Shown one piece after another: positions 1 to 5,196 of a stretch of 5,196 bases of DNA. This DNA comes from an uncultured Collinsella sp. (GTDB lineage: Bacteria; Actinomycetota; Coriobacteriia; Coriobacteriales; Coriobacteriaceae), in NCBI GenBank assembly GCA_938036665.1, contig CALHWR010000091.1, forward strand, positions 1-5,196, in the 5' to 3' direction. Position numbers and translations under genes: made by a program. Under the pieces are notes generated by a model. The model worked only from the letters and a program-made list of their open reading frames with translations, did not search any database and was not told the DNA's origin. Numbering within the stretch: position 1 is the first letter of the stretch; the number at the start of each line of letters is the position of its first letter.

Positions 1-716
1 AAGCGATCATCGGCAAAAAAGTGGGCATGTCCCAGATTTTTGACGAGAACGGCCACGTGATCCCCGTCACCGTCATTGAGGCGGGACCCTGCACGGTCGT
101 TCAGAAGAAGACTTCCGAGAAGGAAGGCTACAATGCGGTTCAGCTGGGCTACGAGGACGTGGCCGAGAAGAAGCTGACCAAGGGCGAGATGGGCCACCTG
201 AACAAGGCTGGCGTGTCTCCCAAGAAGCACCTGCGCGAATTCGACCTGGACAACGCTGCCGAGCTGAACATCGGCGACATTGTGAAGGCTGACACCTTCC
301 AGGCTGGCGACTTCGTTGATATCACCGGTATCAGCAAGGGCCACGGCTATCAGGGCGTCATTAAGCGCTGGGGCGCACAGCGCACCCCCACCAGCCACGG
401 CGGCGGCCCTGTCCATCGTCACGCTGGTTCCATGGGCTCCTCTACCGATCCCTCCCGTATCTTCAAGGGCAAAATCGGCGCCGGCCACATGGGCGTGGAT
501 CAGGTGACTGTCCAGAACCTGTCCGTTGTGAAGGTTGACCCCGAGCTGAACATGCTGGTCGTCTGCGGTGCCGTTCCCGGCCCCAAGGGCGGTCTGGTGA
601 CCATCAAGAGCACCGTTAAGGTCCACAAGGTCAAGCAGGCCGGCGCTGACATCAGCAAGAACCCGCAGAAGGCTTCCGGCCGCAACCCGCAGAAGGCTTC
701 CGCCAGAAATATGTAA
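1..716 (+). CDS. rplC: 50S ribosomal protein L3 (5' partial)
   Basis: L3 is a large-subunit protein that binds 23S rRNA early in assembly and sends a loop toward the peptidyl transferase centre. The reading frame is open from base 3 and begins [13 protein letters not shown], the usual L3 N-terminus, so only about three residues (start Met plus one or two) lie outside the window; 237 residues are visible. The central loop with [16 protein letters not shown] and [11 protein letters not shown] is the conserved rRNA-contacting region. The glutamine that E. coli PrmB methylates in this loop is not present, as I recall is usual in Firmicutes. L3 of E. coli and B. subtilis is about 209 residues and ends soon after the LVTIKS-type strand. 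Here roughly 25 extra residues follow, including a duplicated NPQKAS unit. Stop is TAA at 714-716. rpsJ (S10) would be expected just upstream, outside the window. Confidence 0.98.
   Translation, partial: AIIGKKVGMSQIFDENGHVIPVTVIEAGPCTVVQKKTSEKEGYNAVQLGYEDVAEKKLTKGEMGHLNKAGVSPKKHLREFDLDNAAELNIGDIVKADTFQAGDFVDITGISKGHGYQGVIKRWGAQRTPTSHGGGPVHRHAGSMGSSTDPSRIFKGKIGAGHMGVDQVTVQNLSVVKVDPELNMLVVCGAVPGPKGGLVTIKSTVKVHKVKQAGADISKNPQKASGRNPQKASARNM
660..707 (+). repeat. 24-bp in-frame tandem duplication at the 3' end of rplC
   Basis: Two direct copies, 660-683 and 684-707, match at 21 of 24 positions; the first 19 bases are identical. They encode NPQKASGR followed by NPQKASAR, immediately before the final Asn-Met and stop. 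Because the unit is a multiple of three, the frame is kept. The repeat lies in the tail beyond the usual end of the L3 fold. It looks like a replication-slippage duplication; whether it is fixed in the species cannot be told from one sequence. Confidence 0.9.
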
Positions 717-735
717 GGAAAGGAGTGCTTGATAA

Positions 736-1359
736 ATGTCTACGATTAAAGTTGTCAGCATGACCGGCGCTGAAGTCGGTTCCGTCGAGCTGAACGACGC
801 GATCTTCGGTATCGAGCCGAACATGAGCGTTGTCCACGAGGTCGTCAAAAATCATCTCGCCAACTGCCGTCAGGGCACGCAGAGCGCTCTGACCCGCGCT
901 GAGGTTTCCGGCGGCGGCAGAAAGCCGTGGCGCCAGAAGGGCACCGGCCGTGCCCGTCAGGGCAGCACCCGCGCGCCCCAGTGGACGCACGGCGGTATCG
1001 TGTTCGCCCCCAAGCCCCGCAGCTACAGCTATGTGCTGAATAAGAAGGTCAAGCGTCTGGCTCTCAAGAGCGTGCTGTCCGCCAAGGCAGCCCAGGGCGA
1101 GATCGTCGTTGTCGACAAGATCGCGCTCGACGCTATCAAGACCAAGGACTTCCGCAGCTTTCTCTCCGCCGTCAAGGCTGACGGCAAGGCCGCTGTCATC
1201 ACTCCCGAGGTCAACGAGGTCGTTGTCAAGAGCGCCCGCAACCTGCCCGGTGTCACCACCGCGCCCGCGAAGCTCATCAACGTCTACGATCTGCTCAACG
1301 CCAAGACCCTCGTGATCGACAAGGAAGCCCTCGCAGTCATCGAGGAGGTGTTCGCGTAA
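736..1359 (+). CDS. rplD: 50S ribosomal protein L4
   Basis: L4 binds 23S rRNA and extends a long loop that lines the peptide exit tunnel beside L22. The 207-residue length is normal for the family. The signature loop is plain at about residues 45-100, with GGGRKPWRQKGTGRARQG at 59-76. KPWRQKGTGRAR (63-74) is the tunnel tip where macrolide-resistance changes are known in other bacteria; here it has the ordinary wild-type form, including Lys63. The globular part (residues 1-45 and 100-207) includes the VVVDK and LPGV segments typical of L4. ATG at 736 follows an AAAGGAG site (719-725) with a 10-nt spacer. In E. coli L4 also represses its own operon through the S10 leader; that leader would lie upstream and cannot be assessed. 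The stop TAA overlaps the rplW start by one base. Confidence 0.98.
   Translation: MSTIKVVSMTGAEVGSVELNDAIFGIEPNMSVVHEVVKNHLANCRQGTQSALTRAEVSGGGRKPWRQKGTGRARQGSTRAPQWTHGGIVFAPKPRSYSYVLNKKVKRLALKSVLSAKAAQGEIVVVDKIALDAIKTKDFRSFLSAVKADGKAAVITPEVNEVVVKSARNLPGVTTAPAKLINVYDLLNAKTLVIDKEALAVIEEVFA
1343..1350 (+). promoter_or_regulatory. Ribosome binding site of rplW inside rplD
   Basis: AGGAGGTG is a near-perfect Shine-Dalgarno sequence encoded by the Glu-Glu-Val codons near the end of rplD. Eight bases separate it from the rplW ATG at 1359. Its position inside the upstream gene, together with the TAATG stop/start overlap, suggests that ribosomes finishing L4 reinitiate on L23 or keep its start accessible. 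Confidence 0.85.
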
Positions 1360-1655
1360 TGGCAAACGTTTACGACATCATTATTCGTCCCATCATCACC
1401 GAACGTTCCATGGTCGACGTTGCGAACAAGAAGTATGTGTTCGAAGTTGCCAAGGACGCCGGCAAGGTGGAGATCAAGAACGCTGTTGAGACCGCTTTCG
1501 GCGTTAAGGTCGCCAAGGTCAACACGCTCAACGTCAGCGGCAAGGCCAAGCGCCTCGGCGCCGGCCGCCTGGGCAAGACCCGCAGCTGGAAGAAGGCCTA
1601 TGTGCAGCTCGCTGAAGATTCCAAGACCATCGAGCTGTTCGAGGGCATGGTGTAA
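1359..1655 (+). CDS. rplW: 50S ribosomal protein L23
   Basis: L23 sits at the mouth of the peptide exit tunnel, where in bacteria it docks trigger factor and the signal recognition particle. The protein has 98 residues, normal for the bacterial family. The N-terminal YDIIIRPIITERSM (5-18) is the classic L23 opening, followed by the KKYVFEVAKDAGKVEIKNAV stretch (24-43) and the basic loop around GKAKRLGAGRLGKTRSWKKA (61-80) that contacts 23S rRNA. The start shares one base with the rplD stop (TAATG), and a strong Shine-Dalgarno lies in the end of rplD. Stop is TAA at 1653-1655, followed 14 nt later by rplB. Confidence 0.98.
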   Translation: MANVYDIIIRPIITERSMVDVANKKYVFEVAKDAGKVEIKNAVETAFGVKVAKVNTLNVSGKAKRLGAGRLGKTRSWKKAYVQLAEDSKTIELFEGMV

Positions 1656-1669
1656 GGAGGATATGAGAA

Positions 1670-2506
1670 ATGGCTATTAAGACGTTTAAGCCCACTACCC
1701 CCTCCCGCCGTCACATGACTGTGTCCGCCTTCGAGGGGATCGACAAGAAGGCCAAGCCCGAACGCAGCTTGGTCGAGTCTCAGAAGAAGCATGCCGGCCG
1801 CAACAGCTACGGCCGCATCACCGTCCGTCATCACGGCGGCGGCAACAAGCAGAAGTACCGCATCATCGACTTCAAGCGCGACAAGATGGACGTCCCCGCG
1901 ACTGTCCTGCGTCTGGAGTATGACCCCAACCGCAGCGCGTTCATCGCTCTCGTCCAGTACGAGGACGGCGAGAAGCGCTACATCATTGCTCCTGTCGGCC
2001 TGAAGGCTGGCGACAAGATCATCTCTTCCGCCTCCGCTGATATCAAGCCCGGCAACTGCCTGCCCATCGCCAACATCCCTGTCGGTACCGTCATCCACAA
2101 CATTGAGATGCACCCCGGCAAGGGCGCTCAGCTCGTCCGCTCCGCCGGTACTGCTGCTCAGCTGATGGCGAAGGAGAACGGCGACGCTCAGATCCGTATG
2201 CCCTCCGGCGAAGTGCGCATTGTCCGCACGAATTGCATGGCCGTCATCGGCCAGGTCGGCAACATCGATCACGAGAACGTTCACATCGGTAAGGCCGGCC
2301 GCAAGCGCCACATGGGCGTCCGTCCGACCGTCCGCGGTTCCGTCATGAACCCGAACGACCACCCCCACGGCGGTGGTGAAGGTAAGAGCCCTGTCGGTCA
2401 CCCCGGTCCCATGACCCCGTGGGGCAAGCCGGCTATGGGTTACAAGACCCGCAAGAAGAACCACCGCACCGACAAGCAGATCGCTCGTCGTCGCAACGGC
2501 AAGTAA
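1670..2506 (+). CDS. rplB: 50S ribosomal protein L2
   Basis: L2 is one of the most conserved large-subunit proteins, needed for subunit association, tRNA binding and peptidyl transferase activity. The length, 278 residues, is typical. Visible landmarks are [13 protein letters not shown] at the N-terminus, [16 protein letters not shown] (53-68) in the first RNA-binding domain, [16 protein letters not shown] (131-146), and the C-terminal DHPHGGGEG (230-238). The latter contains the histidine region implicated in peptidyl transfer in E. coli. The basic tail [18 protein letters not shown] is normal. AAGGAGG at 1654-1660, overlapping the rplW stop, precedes ATG at 1670 by 9 bases. An out-of-frame ATG at 1663 would give only a five-residue peptide and is not preferred. 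Stop TAA at 2504-2506. Confidence 0.99.
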   Translation: MAIKTFKPTTPSRRHMTVSAFEGIDKKAKPERSLVESQKKHAGRNSYGRITVRHHGGGNKQKYRIIDFKRDKMDVPATVLRLEYDPNRSAFIALVQYEDGEKRYIIAPVGLKAGDKIISSASADIKPGNCLPIANIPVGTVIHNIEMHPGKGAQLVRSAGTAAQLMAKENGDAQIRMPSGEVRIVRTNCMAVIGQVGNIDHENVHIGKAGRKRHMGVRPTVRGSVMNPNDHPHGGGEGKSPVGHPGPMTPWGKPAMGYKTRKKNHRTDKQIARRRNGK

Positions 2507-2524
2507 GAAAGGAGTTATCTTAAG

Positions 2525-2806
2525 ATGGGCAGAAGCATTAAGAAAGGCCCTTTTGTGGCTCCTGAGCTGATCAAAAGAGTCGTTGAAATGAACGAAAAGG
2601 GCGAGAAGAAGGTCCTCAAAACCTGGTCCCGCGCTTCCACGATCTTCCCCGAGTTCGTCGGTCACACCATCGCAGTACACGATGGCCGCAAGCATGTTCC
2701 GGTATATGTTACCGAGGACATGGTTGGTCACAAGCTGGGCGAGTTTGCTCCCACCCGTACCTACAAGGGTCACGCGGGCAGCAAGACCTCCAATAACGGC
2801 AAGTAA
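2525..2806 (+). CDS. rpsS: 30S ribosomal protein S19
   Basis: S19 lies in the head of the small subunit, where it pairs with S13 and contacts the A-site tRNA and inter-subunit bridges. The protein has 93 residues, matching the family. [11 protein letters not shown] is the standard N-terminus; TWSRASTI (33-40), [22 protein letters not shown] and the closing TYKGHAGSK are diagnostic. AAAGGAG at 2508-2514 lies 10 bases before the ATG in an 18-nt spacer. From this gene onward codon choice differs from the genes upstream, with GTA valine codons first appearing here (two in this gene). Confidence 0.99.
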   Translation: MGRSIKKGPFVAPELIKRVVEMNEKGEKKVLKTWSRASTIFPEFVGHTIAVHDGRKHVPVYVTEDMVGHKLGEFAPTRTYKGHAGSKTSNNGK

Positions 2807-2823
2807 GGAGGAGTTAAAGTAAC

Positions 2824-3159
2824 ATGGAAGCAAGAGCAATCGTACGCAACGTGCGCATGACTCCGCGAAAGATCAAGCTGATCTGCGATCTGATCCGCGG
2901 CAAGGATGCGGGCGAGGCTATGGCCATTATCATGAATACCCCCAAGGCAGCATGCGAGCCGATGGAGAAGCTCCTCAAGAGCGCCGTCGCAAATGCTGAG
3001 AACAACCACGGCATGAACACTGACAAGCTGTTTGTCAAGGAAGTTCACGTCGGTCCCGGCCCGGTTATGAAGCGCGTTATGCCGCGTGCACAGGGCCGTG
3101 CATATCGAATCCTCAAGAGAACCTCGCACATCACGCTGGTTCTTGGCGAGAAAGAATAA
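2824..3159 (+). CDS. rplV: 50S ribosomal protein L22
   Basis: L22 binds all domains of 23S rRNA and sends a long beta hairpin into the exit tunnel opposite L4. The length, 111 residues, is typical. The N-terminal globular domain contains [20 protein letters not shown] (8-27). The hairpin [20 protein letters not shown] spans about 81-100. Residues Met82-Lys83-Arg84 are present; loss of this triplet in E. coli gives macrolide resistance, so this copy has the unmodified form. A long AAGGAGGAG site at 2805-2813 overlaps the rpsS stop and sits 10 bases before the ATG. Stop TAA at 3157-3159. Confidence 0.99.
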   Translation: MEARAIVRNVRMTPRKIKLICDLIRGKDAGEAMAIIMNTPKAACEPMEKLLKSAVANAENNHGMNTDKLFVKEVHVGPGPVMKRVMPRAQGRAYRILKRTSHITLVLGEKE

Positions 3160-3172
3160 GGGAGGGTAATCA

Positions 3173-3952
3173 ATGGGCCAGAAAGTAAATCCGAACGGTC
3201 TCCGTGTCGGCGTTATCAAGAATTGGGATTCCCGTTGGTTCGCAAAGGACAATGCGTTCGGCGACCTCCTCGTGGAAGACTACAACATCCGTAAGGAACT
3301 GAAGAAGCGTCTGTTCGATGCAGGCGTTCCGGCGATCGAGATCGAGCGTAAGAACGACGAGATCAAGATCATGATCCAGTGCGCGCGTCCGGGCATGGTT
3401 GTCGGCCGCGGCGGCGAGGACATCAAGAAGCTCGAGGAAGAGCTGACCAAGAAGTACGGCAAGAAGGTTCGCTGCTCGATCATCGAGATCAAGAACCCGG
3501 ACACCAACGCTACCCTGGTAGCTGAGAACATTGCAGCTCAGCTCGAGAAGCGCATCGGTTTCCGCCGTGCAATGAAGCAGTGCATGGGTCGTGCAATGCG
3601 CATGGGCGCAAAGGGTATCAAGGTATCCTGCGGCGGCCGTCTGGGCGGCGCCGAGATCGCTCGTACCGAGCACTACCATGAAGGCACTATTCCGCTGCAG
3701 ACCCTGCGTGCGGACATCGACTATGGCTTTGCCGAGGCCGCTACCACCTATGGTCGCATCGGCGTTAAGGTTTGGATCTACAAGGGTGAGGTTCTCCACG
3801 GCGGTCCGCGTCTGGGTCGTTCCATCGAGGCTCCGAAGCCGGCATTCGAGCGCCGCGAGCGTCGCGGTGGCCGTGATGACCGTCGCGGCGGCCGTCGTGA
3901 CTTCAACCGTGGCGAGCGTCGCGCACCCCGTCAGGAAGGAGGCAACCGCTAA
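3173..3952 (+). CDS. rpsC: 30S ribosomal protein S3 with extended Arg/Gly-rich C-terminus
   Basis: S3 lies on the solvent side of the 30S head at the mRNA entry pore, where with S4 and S5 it helps unwind mRNA. It begins [13 protein letters not shown], the S3 signature. The type II KH domain carries the GxxG loop as Gly78-Arg-Gly-Gly81 within [12 protein letters not shown]. The C-terminal S3 domain follows, with [26 protein letters not shown] from about 139 and a [19 protein letters not shown] end. The protein is 259 residues, longer than the roughly 218 of B. subtilis and 233 of E. coli. The extra length is a tail from about residue 221 made almost wholly of Arg, Gly, Asp and Glu, probably disordered, with a duplicated seven-residue unit. 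GGGAGGG at 3160-3166 precedes the ATG by 6 bases. The TAA stop overlaps the rplP start by one base. Confidence 0.98.
   Translation: MGQKVNPNGLRVGVIKNWDSRWFAKDNAFGDLLVEDYNIRKELKKRLFDAGVPAIEIERKNDEIKIMIQCARPGMVVGRGGEDIKKLEEELTKKYGKKVRCSIIEIKNPDTNATLVAENIAAQLEKRIGFRRAMKQCMGRAMRMGAKGIKVSCGGRLGGAEIARTEHYHEGTIPLQTLRADIDYGFAEAATTYGRIGVKVWIYKGEVLHGGPRLGRSIEAPKPAFERRERRGGRDDRRGGRRDFNRGERRAPRQEGGNR
3860..3901 (+). repeat. 21-bp in-frame imperfect tandem repeat in the rpsC tail
   Basis: Copies at 3860-3880 and 3881-3901 agree at 18 of 21 positions and encode RRGGRDD then RRGGRRD (residues 230-243 of S3). Flanking sequence (ERRERR before, RGERRAPR after) is of similar composition, so the whole tail may have grown by slippage of CGT/CGC/GGC codons. 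The frame is preserved and the gene remains intact. Confidence 0.85.
3936..3942 (+). promoter_or_regulatory. Ribosome binding site of rplP inside rpsC
   Basis: AAGGAGG lies within the last codons of rpsC (Gln-Glu-Gly-Gly-Asn) and 9 bases before the rplP ATG at 3952. With the TAATG overlap it fixes the L16 start and suggests coupled translation of S3 and L16. It also means the last residues of S3 are partly dictated by the need to keep this site. Confidence 0.85.
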
Positions 3953-4380
3953 TGCTGCTCCCTAAGAGAGTTAAATACCGTCGCGTACAGCGCGGCCGCA
4001 TGACCGGCAAGGCAACCCGCGGTAACTTCGTATCGAACGGTGAGTTCGGTCTTCAGGCTACCGAGCCGTGCTGGATCACCTCGAACCAGATCGAGGCAGC
4101 CCGTATCGCAATGACCCGTTACACCAAGCGTGGCGGTCAGGCATGGATCAAGATTTTCCCCGACAAGCCGGTAACTCAGCAGCCGGCCGGCACCCGAATG
4201 GGTTCCGGTAAGGGCGCACCCGAGTACTGGGTTGCAGTAGTTAAGCCGGGCCGTGTCCTGTTCGAGATCGCAGGCGTTTCCGAGGAAGTTGCTCGTGAGG
4301 CGCTGCGTCTGGCAAGCCACAAGCTGCCCTGCAAGACCAAGTTCGTTGCCCGTGAGCAGAAGAATGGCGGTGAAGCATGA
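3952..4380 (+). CDS. rplP: 50S ribosomal protein L16
   Basis: L16 is a late-assembling large-subunit protein close to the A-site tRNA elbow and needed for peptidyl transferase activity. The 142 residues start [16 protein letters not shown], the invariant opening, and the [19 protein letters not shown] segment (38-56) is diagnostic. Ile52 and Arg56, a region where evernimicin/avilamycin resistance changes are known in other species, have the ordinary residues. [18 protein letters not shown] (78-95) includes Arg82, equivalent to the arginine hydroxylated in E. coli L16; whether it is modified here cannot be judged. The start overlaps the rpsC stop by one base. This is the only gene in the window ending in TGA (4378-4380), in a TGATG arrangement with rpmC. 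Confidence 0.99.
   Translation: MLLPKRVKYRRVQRGRMTGKATRGNFVSNGEFGLQATEPCWITSNQIEAARIAMTRYTKRGGQAWIKIFPDKPVTQQPAGTRMGSGKGAPEYWVAVVKPGRVLFEIAGVSEEVAREALRLASHKLPCKTKFVAREQKNGGEA
4366..4373 (+). promoter_or_regulatory. Weak ribosome binding site of rpmC inside rplP
   Basis: GGCGGTGA matches the ideal GGAGGTGA at all but one base. Measured from the last base of the GGCGG core, it lies 7 bases before the first base of the ATG at 4377 and 10 bases before that at 4380. The other sites in the window give 8-13 by the same measure, which favours the second ATG. It is the weakest Shine-Dalgarno here, consistent with dependence on translational coupling from rplP. Confidence 0.6.
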
Positions 4381-4580
4381 TGAAGGCATCTGAGATCAGA
4401 GAACTGACGGCTGAGGAGCTGTCTGCAAAGCTCGGTGAGCTGAAGAAGGACCTCTTCAACCTCCGTCTGCAGCTCGCTACCAATCAGCTCGACAACACCA
4501 ACAAGATCAATGAAGTCAAGCACGACATTGCTCGAGTCAACACCGTAATCCGTGAGAAGCAGCTCGCGGAGAAGGCATAA
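4380..4580 (+). CDS. rpmC: 50S ribosomal protein L29
   Basis: L29 is a small two-helix hairpin protein next to L23 at the tunnel exit. The reading frame has two consecutive ATGs, at 4377 and 4380. I chose the second (66 residues, MKASEIREL) because L29 in relatives begins MK-A-x-E-I-R and because the weak Shine-Dalgarno is spaced better for it. The upstream choice adds one Met and makes the overlap with rplP four bases instead of one. The family signature LFNLRLQLATNQLDNT is at 25-40, followed by the second helix with IARVNTVIREKQLAEK. The sequence is rich in Lys, Glu and Leu as expected for the helical hairpin. Stop TAA at 4578-4580. Confidence 0.97.
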   Translation: MKASEIRELTAEELSAKLGELKKDLFNLRLQLATNQLDNTNKINEVKHDIARVNTVIREKQLAEKA

Positions 4581-4598
4581 AGGAGGGAAACGAATATT

Positions 4599-4856
4599 AT
4601 GAGCGAAAGAGCATTACGCAAAACGCGAGTAGGCAAGGTCGTTTCCGATAAGATGGACAAGACCATTGTCGTAGCAATCGAGGATCGTGTAGCACATCCT
4701 CTGTACAAGAAGGTTATTCCGCACACCTATAAGCTGAAGGCGCACGACGAGAACAACGAGTGCAAGATCGGCGACAAGGTAAAGGTAATGGAGACCCGTC
4801 CGCTGTCCAAGGACAAGCGCTGGAGACTGGTCGAGATCATCGAGAAGGCAAAGTAA
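4599..4856 (+). CDS. rpsQ: 30S ribosomal protein S17
   Basis: S17 is a primary 16S rRNA-binding protein with an OB fold, needed early in 30S assembly. The 85 residues are the usual length. Landmarks are [21 protein letters not shown] (8-28), HPLYKKVI (33-40) and the C-terminal [23 protein letters not shown] (58-80), all strongly conserved. AGGAGGG at 4581-4587 lies in an 18-nt spacer, 11 bases before the ATG. The spacer is slightly AT-rich compared with the flanking genes but has no recognisable promoter elements. In E. coli this is the last gene of the S10 operon; here the next gene follows after only 12 nt. Five of its valines use GTA, unlike rplC-rplB. Confidence 0.99.
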   Translation: MSERALRKTRVGKVVSDKMDKTIVVAIEDRVAHPLYKKVIPHTYKLKAHDENNECKIGDKVKVMETRPLSKDKRWRLVEIIEKAK

Positions 4857-4868
4857 GGAGGAGAGCAC

Positions 4869-5196
4869 ATGGTTCAGCAGGAAAGCTTTCTGCGTGCAGC
4901 TGACAACAGCGGCGCAAAGGAACTGAAGGTAATCCGTGTTCTCGGCGGCTCTGCTCGCAAGTACGGCAACATCGGTGACGTAGTTGTCTGCTCGGTACGC
5001 AAGTGCACCCCGGGCGGCGGCGTTAAGAAGGGCGACGTAGTCAAGGCTGTCATCGTCCGCACCGTTAAGGGCCTGCGCCGTGCAGACGGCAGCTATATCC
5101 GCTTTGACGAGAACGCTGGCGTTATCATTCGTGATGACAAAAACCCCCGCGGCACCCGTATCTTTGGGCCCGTCGCCCGTGAGCTCCGCGACAGTG
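4869..5196 (+). CDS. rplN: 50S ribosomal protein L14 (3' partial)
   Basis: L14 binds 23S rRNA on the subunit interface, forms an inter-subunit bridge with 16S rRNA and is the docking site for the silencing factor RsfS. The window holds 109 residues plus one base; the family has about 122, so roughly 13 C-terminal residues are cut off by the window edge. The start [19 protein letters not shown] is the L14 opening with Val in place of the common Ile at position 2. [31 protein letters not shown], the [18 protein letters not shown] stretch and [14 protein letters not shown] are diagnostic. AAGGAGG at 4855-4861 overlaps the rpsQ stop and precedes the ATG by 7 bases. In E. coli this gene opens the spc operon with its own promoter; I see no room for one here. 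Confidence 0.98.
   Translation, partial: MVQQESFLRAADNSGAKELKVIRVLGGSARKYGNIGDVVVCSVRKCTPGGGVKKGDVVKAVIVRTVKGLRRADGSYIRFDENAGVIIRDDKNPRGTRIFGPVARELRDS

Noticed and set aside
652..1365. Minus-strand open frame (237 codons) opposite rplD
   Set aside because: It mirrors the L4 coding frame, with Asp/Leu/Val-rich low-information translation and no recognisable domain. It is explained by codon bias of the real gene.
1663..1680. Five-residue mini-frame (ATG at 1663, TAA at 1678-1680) overlapping the rplB start
   Set aside because: It lies only 2 bases from the Shine-Dalgarno sequence, which is too close for efficient initiation, and it is most simply a chance ATG in the spacer. A leader-type role cannot be supported from one sequence.
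1598..2839. Long minus-strand open frame (413 codons) opposite rplB and rpsS
   Set aside because: It lies exactly antisense to strongly conserved L2 and S19. Its translation shows no recognisable family, and such frames are common opposite GC-rich genes because C/G third positions make stop codons rare on the other strand.
3170..3799. Minus-strand open frame (209 codons) opposite rpsC
   Set aside because: Antisense shadow of S3 with no family resemblance and no independent gene context.
1343..4373. Antibiotic-resistance changes in L4, L22 or L16
   Set aside because: The known resistance regions (L4 63-74, L22 82-84, L16 52-56) show ordinary family residues with no deletion or substitution that I can recognise as a resistance change.
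4581..4598. Possible promoter in the AT-richer spacer before rpsQ
   Set aside because: The spacer is only 18 nt, mostly taken by the ribosome binding site, and shows no paired -35/-10 elements.

Overview
The window is one uninterrupted, all-plus-strand stretch of a bacterial S10-spc ribosomal protein gene cluster. It carries eleven genes in the canonical order: rplC (5' end cut off), rplD, rplW, rplB, rpsS, rplV, rpsC, rplP, rpmC, rpsQ and rplN (3' end cut off). All products are recognised from strongly conserved family sequence. Coding sequence covers nearly everything; the largest gap between genes is 19 nt, and no promoter, terminator, RNA gene, mobile element or CRISPR array is visible.

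The organism looks like a GC-rich member of the Firmicutes, probably class Clostridia (an Oscillospiraceae/Ruminococcaceae-like gut lineage). This rests on the near-universal strong AAGGAGG-type ribosome binding sites, the Firmicutes-like L3, L14 and L29 sequences, the preference for C/G-ending codons, and the lack of any break between the S10 part (ending with rpsQ) and the spc part (starting with rplN). In E. coli these are separate operons. The lineage is inferred from remembered family sequences, not from a search.

Layout: 1-716 L3; 736-1359 L4; 1359-1655 L23; 1670-2506 L2; 2525-2806 S19; 2824-3159 L22; 3173-3952 S3; 3952-4380 L16; 4380-4580 L29; 4599-4856 S17; 4869-end L14. Three junctions (rplD/rplW, rplP after rpsC, rpmC after rplP) have stop and start codons overlapping by one base, with the ribosome binding site inside the upstream gene, so translational coupling is likely. 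The other genes each have their own Shine-Dalgarno sequence in a 12-19 nt spacer. Nine of the ten visible stops are TAA; rplP uses TGA.

The products are core ribosome parts. L3, L4, L23, L2, L22, L16, L29 and L14 belong to the large subunit, with L4 and L22 lining the exit tunnel and L23 and L29 at its mouth. S19, S3 and S17 belong to the small subunit.

This is mostly an ordinary housekeeping region and I see no new biological system. Three observations merit a second look. L3 and S3 each carry a basic C-terminal tail with a short in-frame tandem duplication (24 bp and 21 bp). Codon use also changes sharply at the rplB/rpsS boundary: the valine codon GTA is absent from the first four genes and appears about twenty times in the seven after them.
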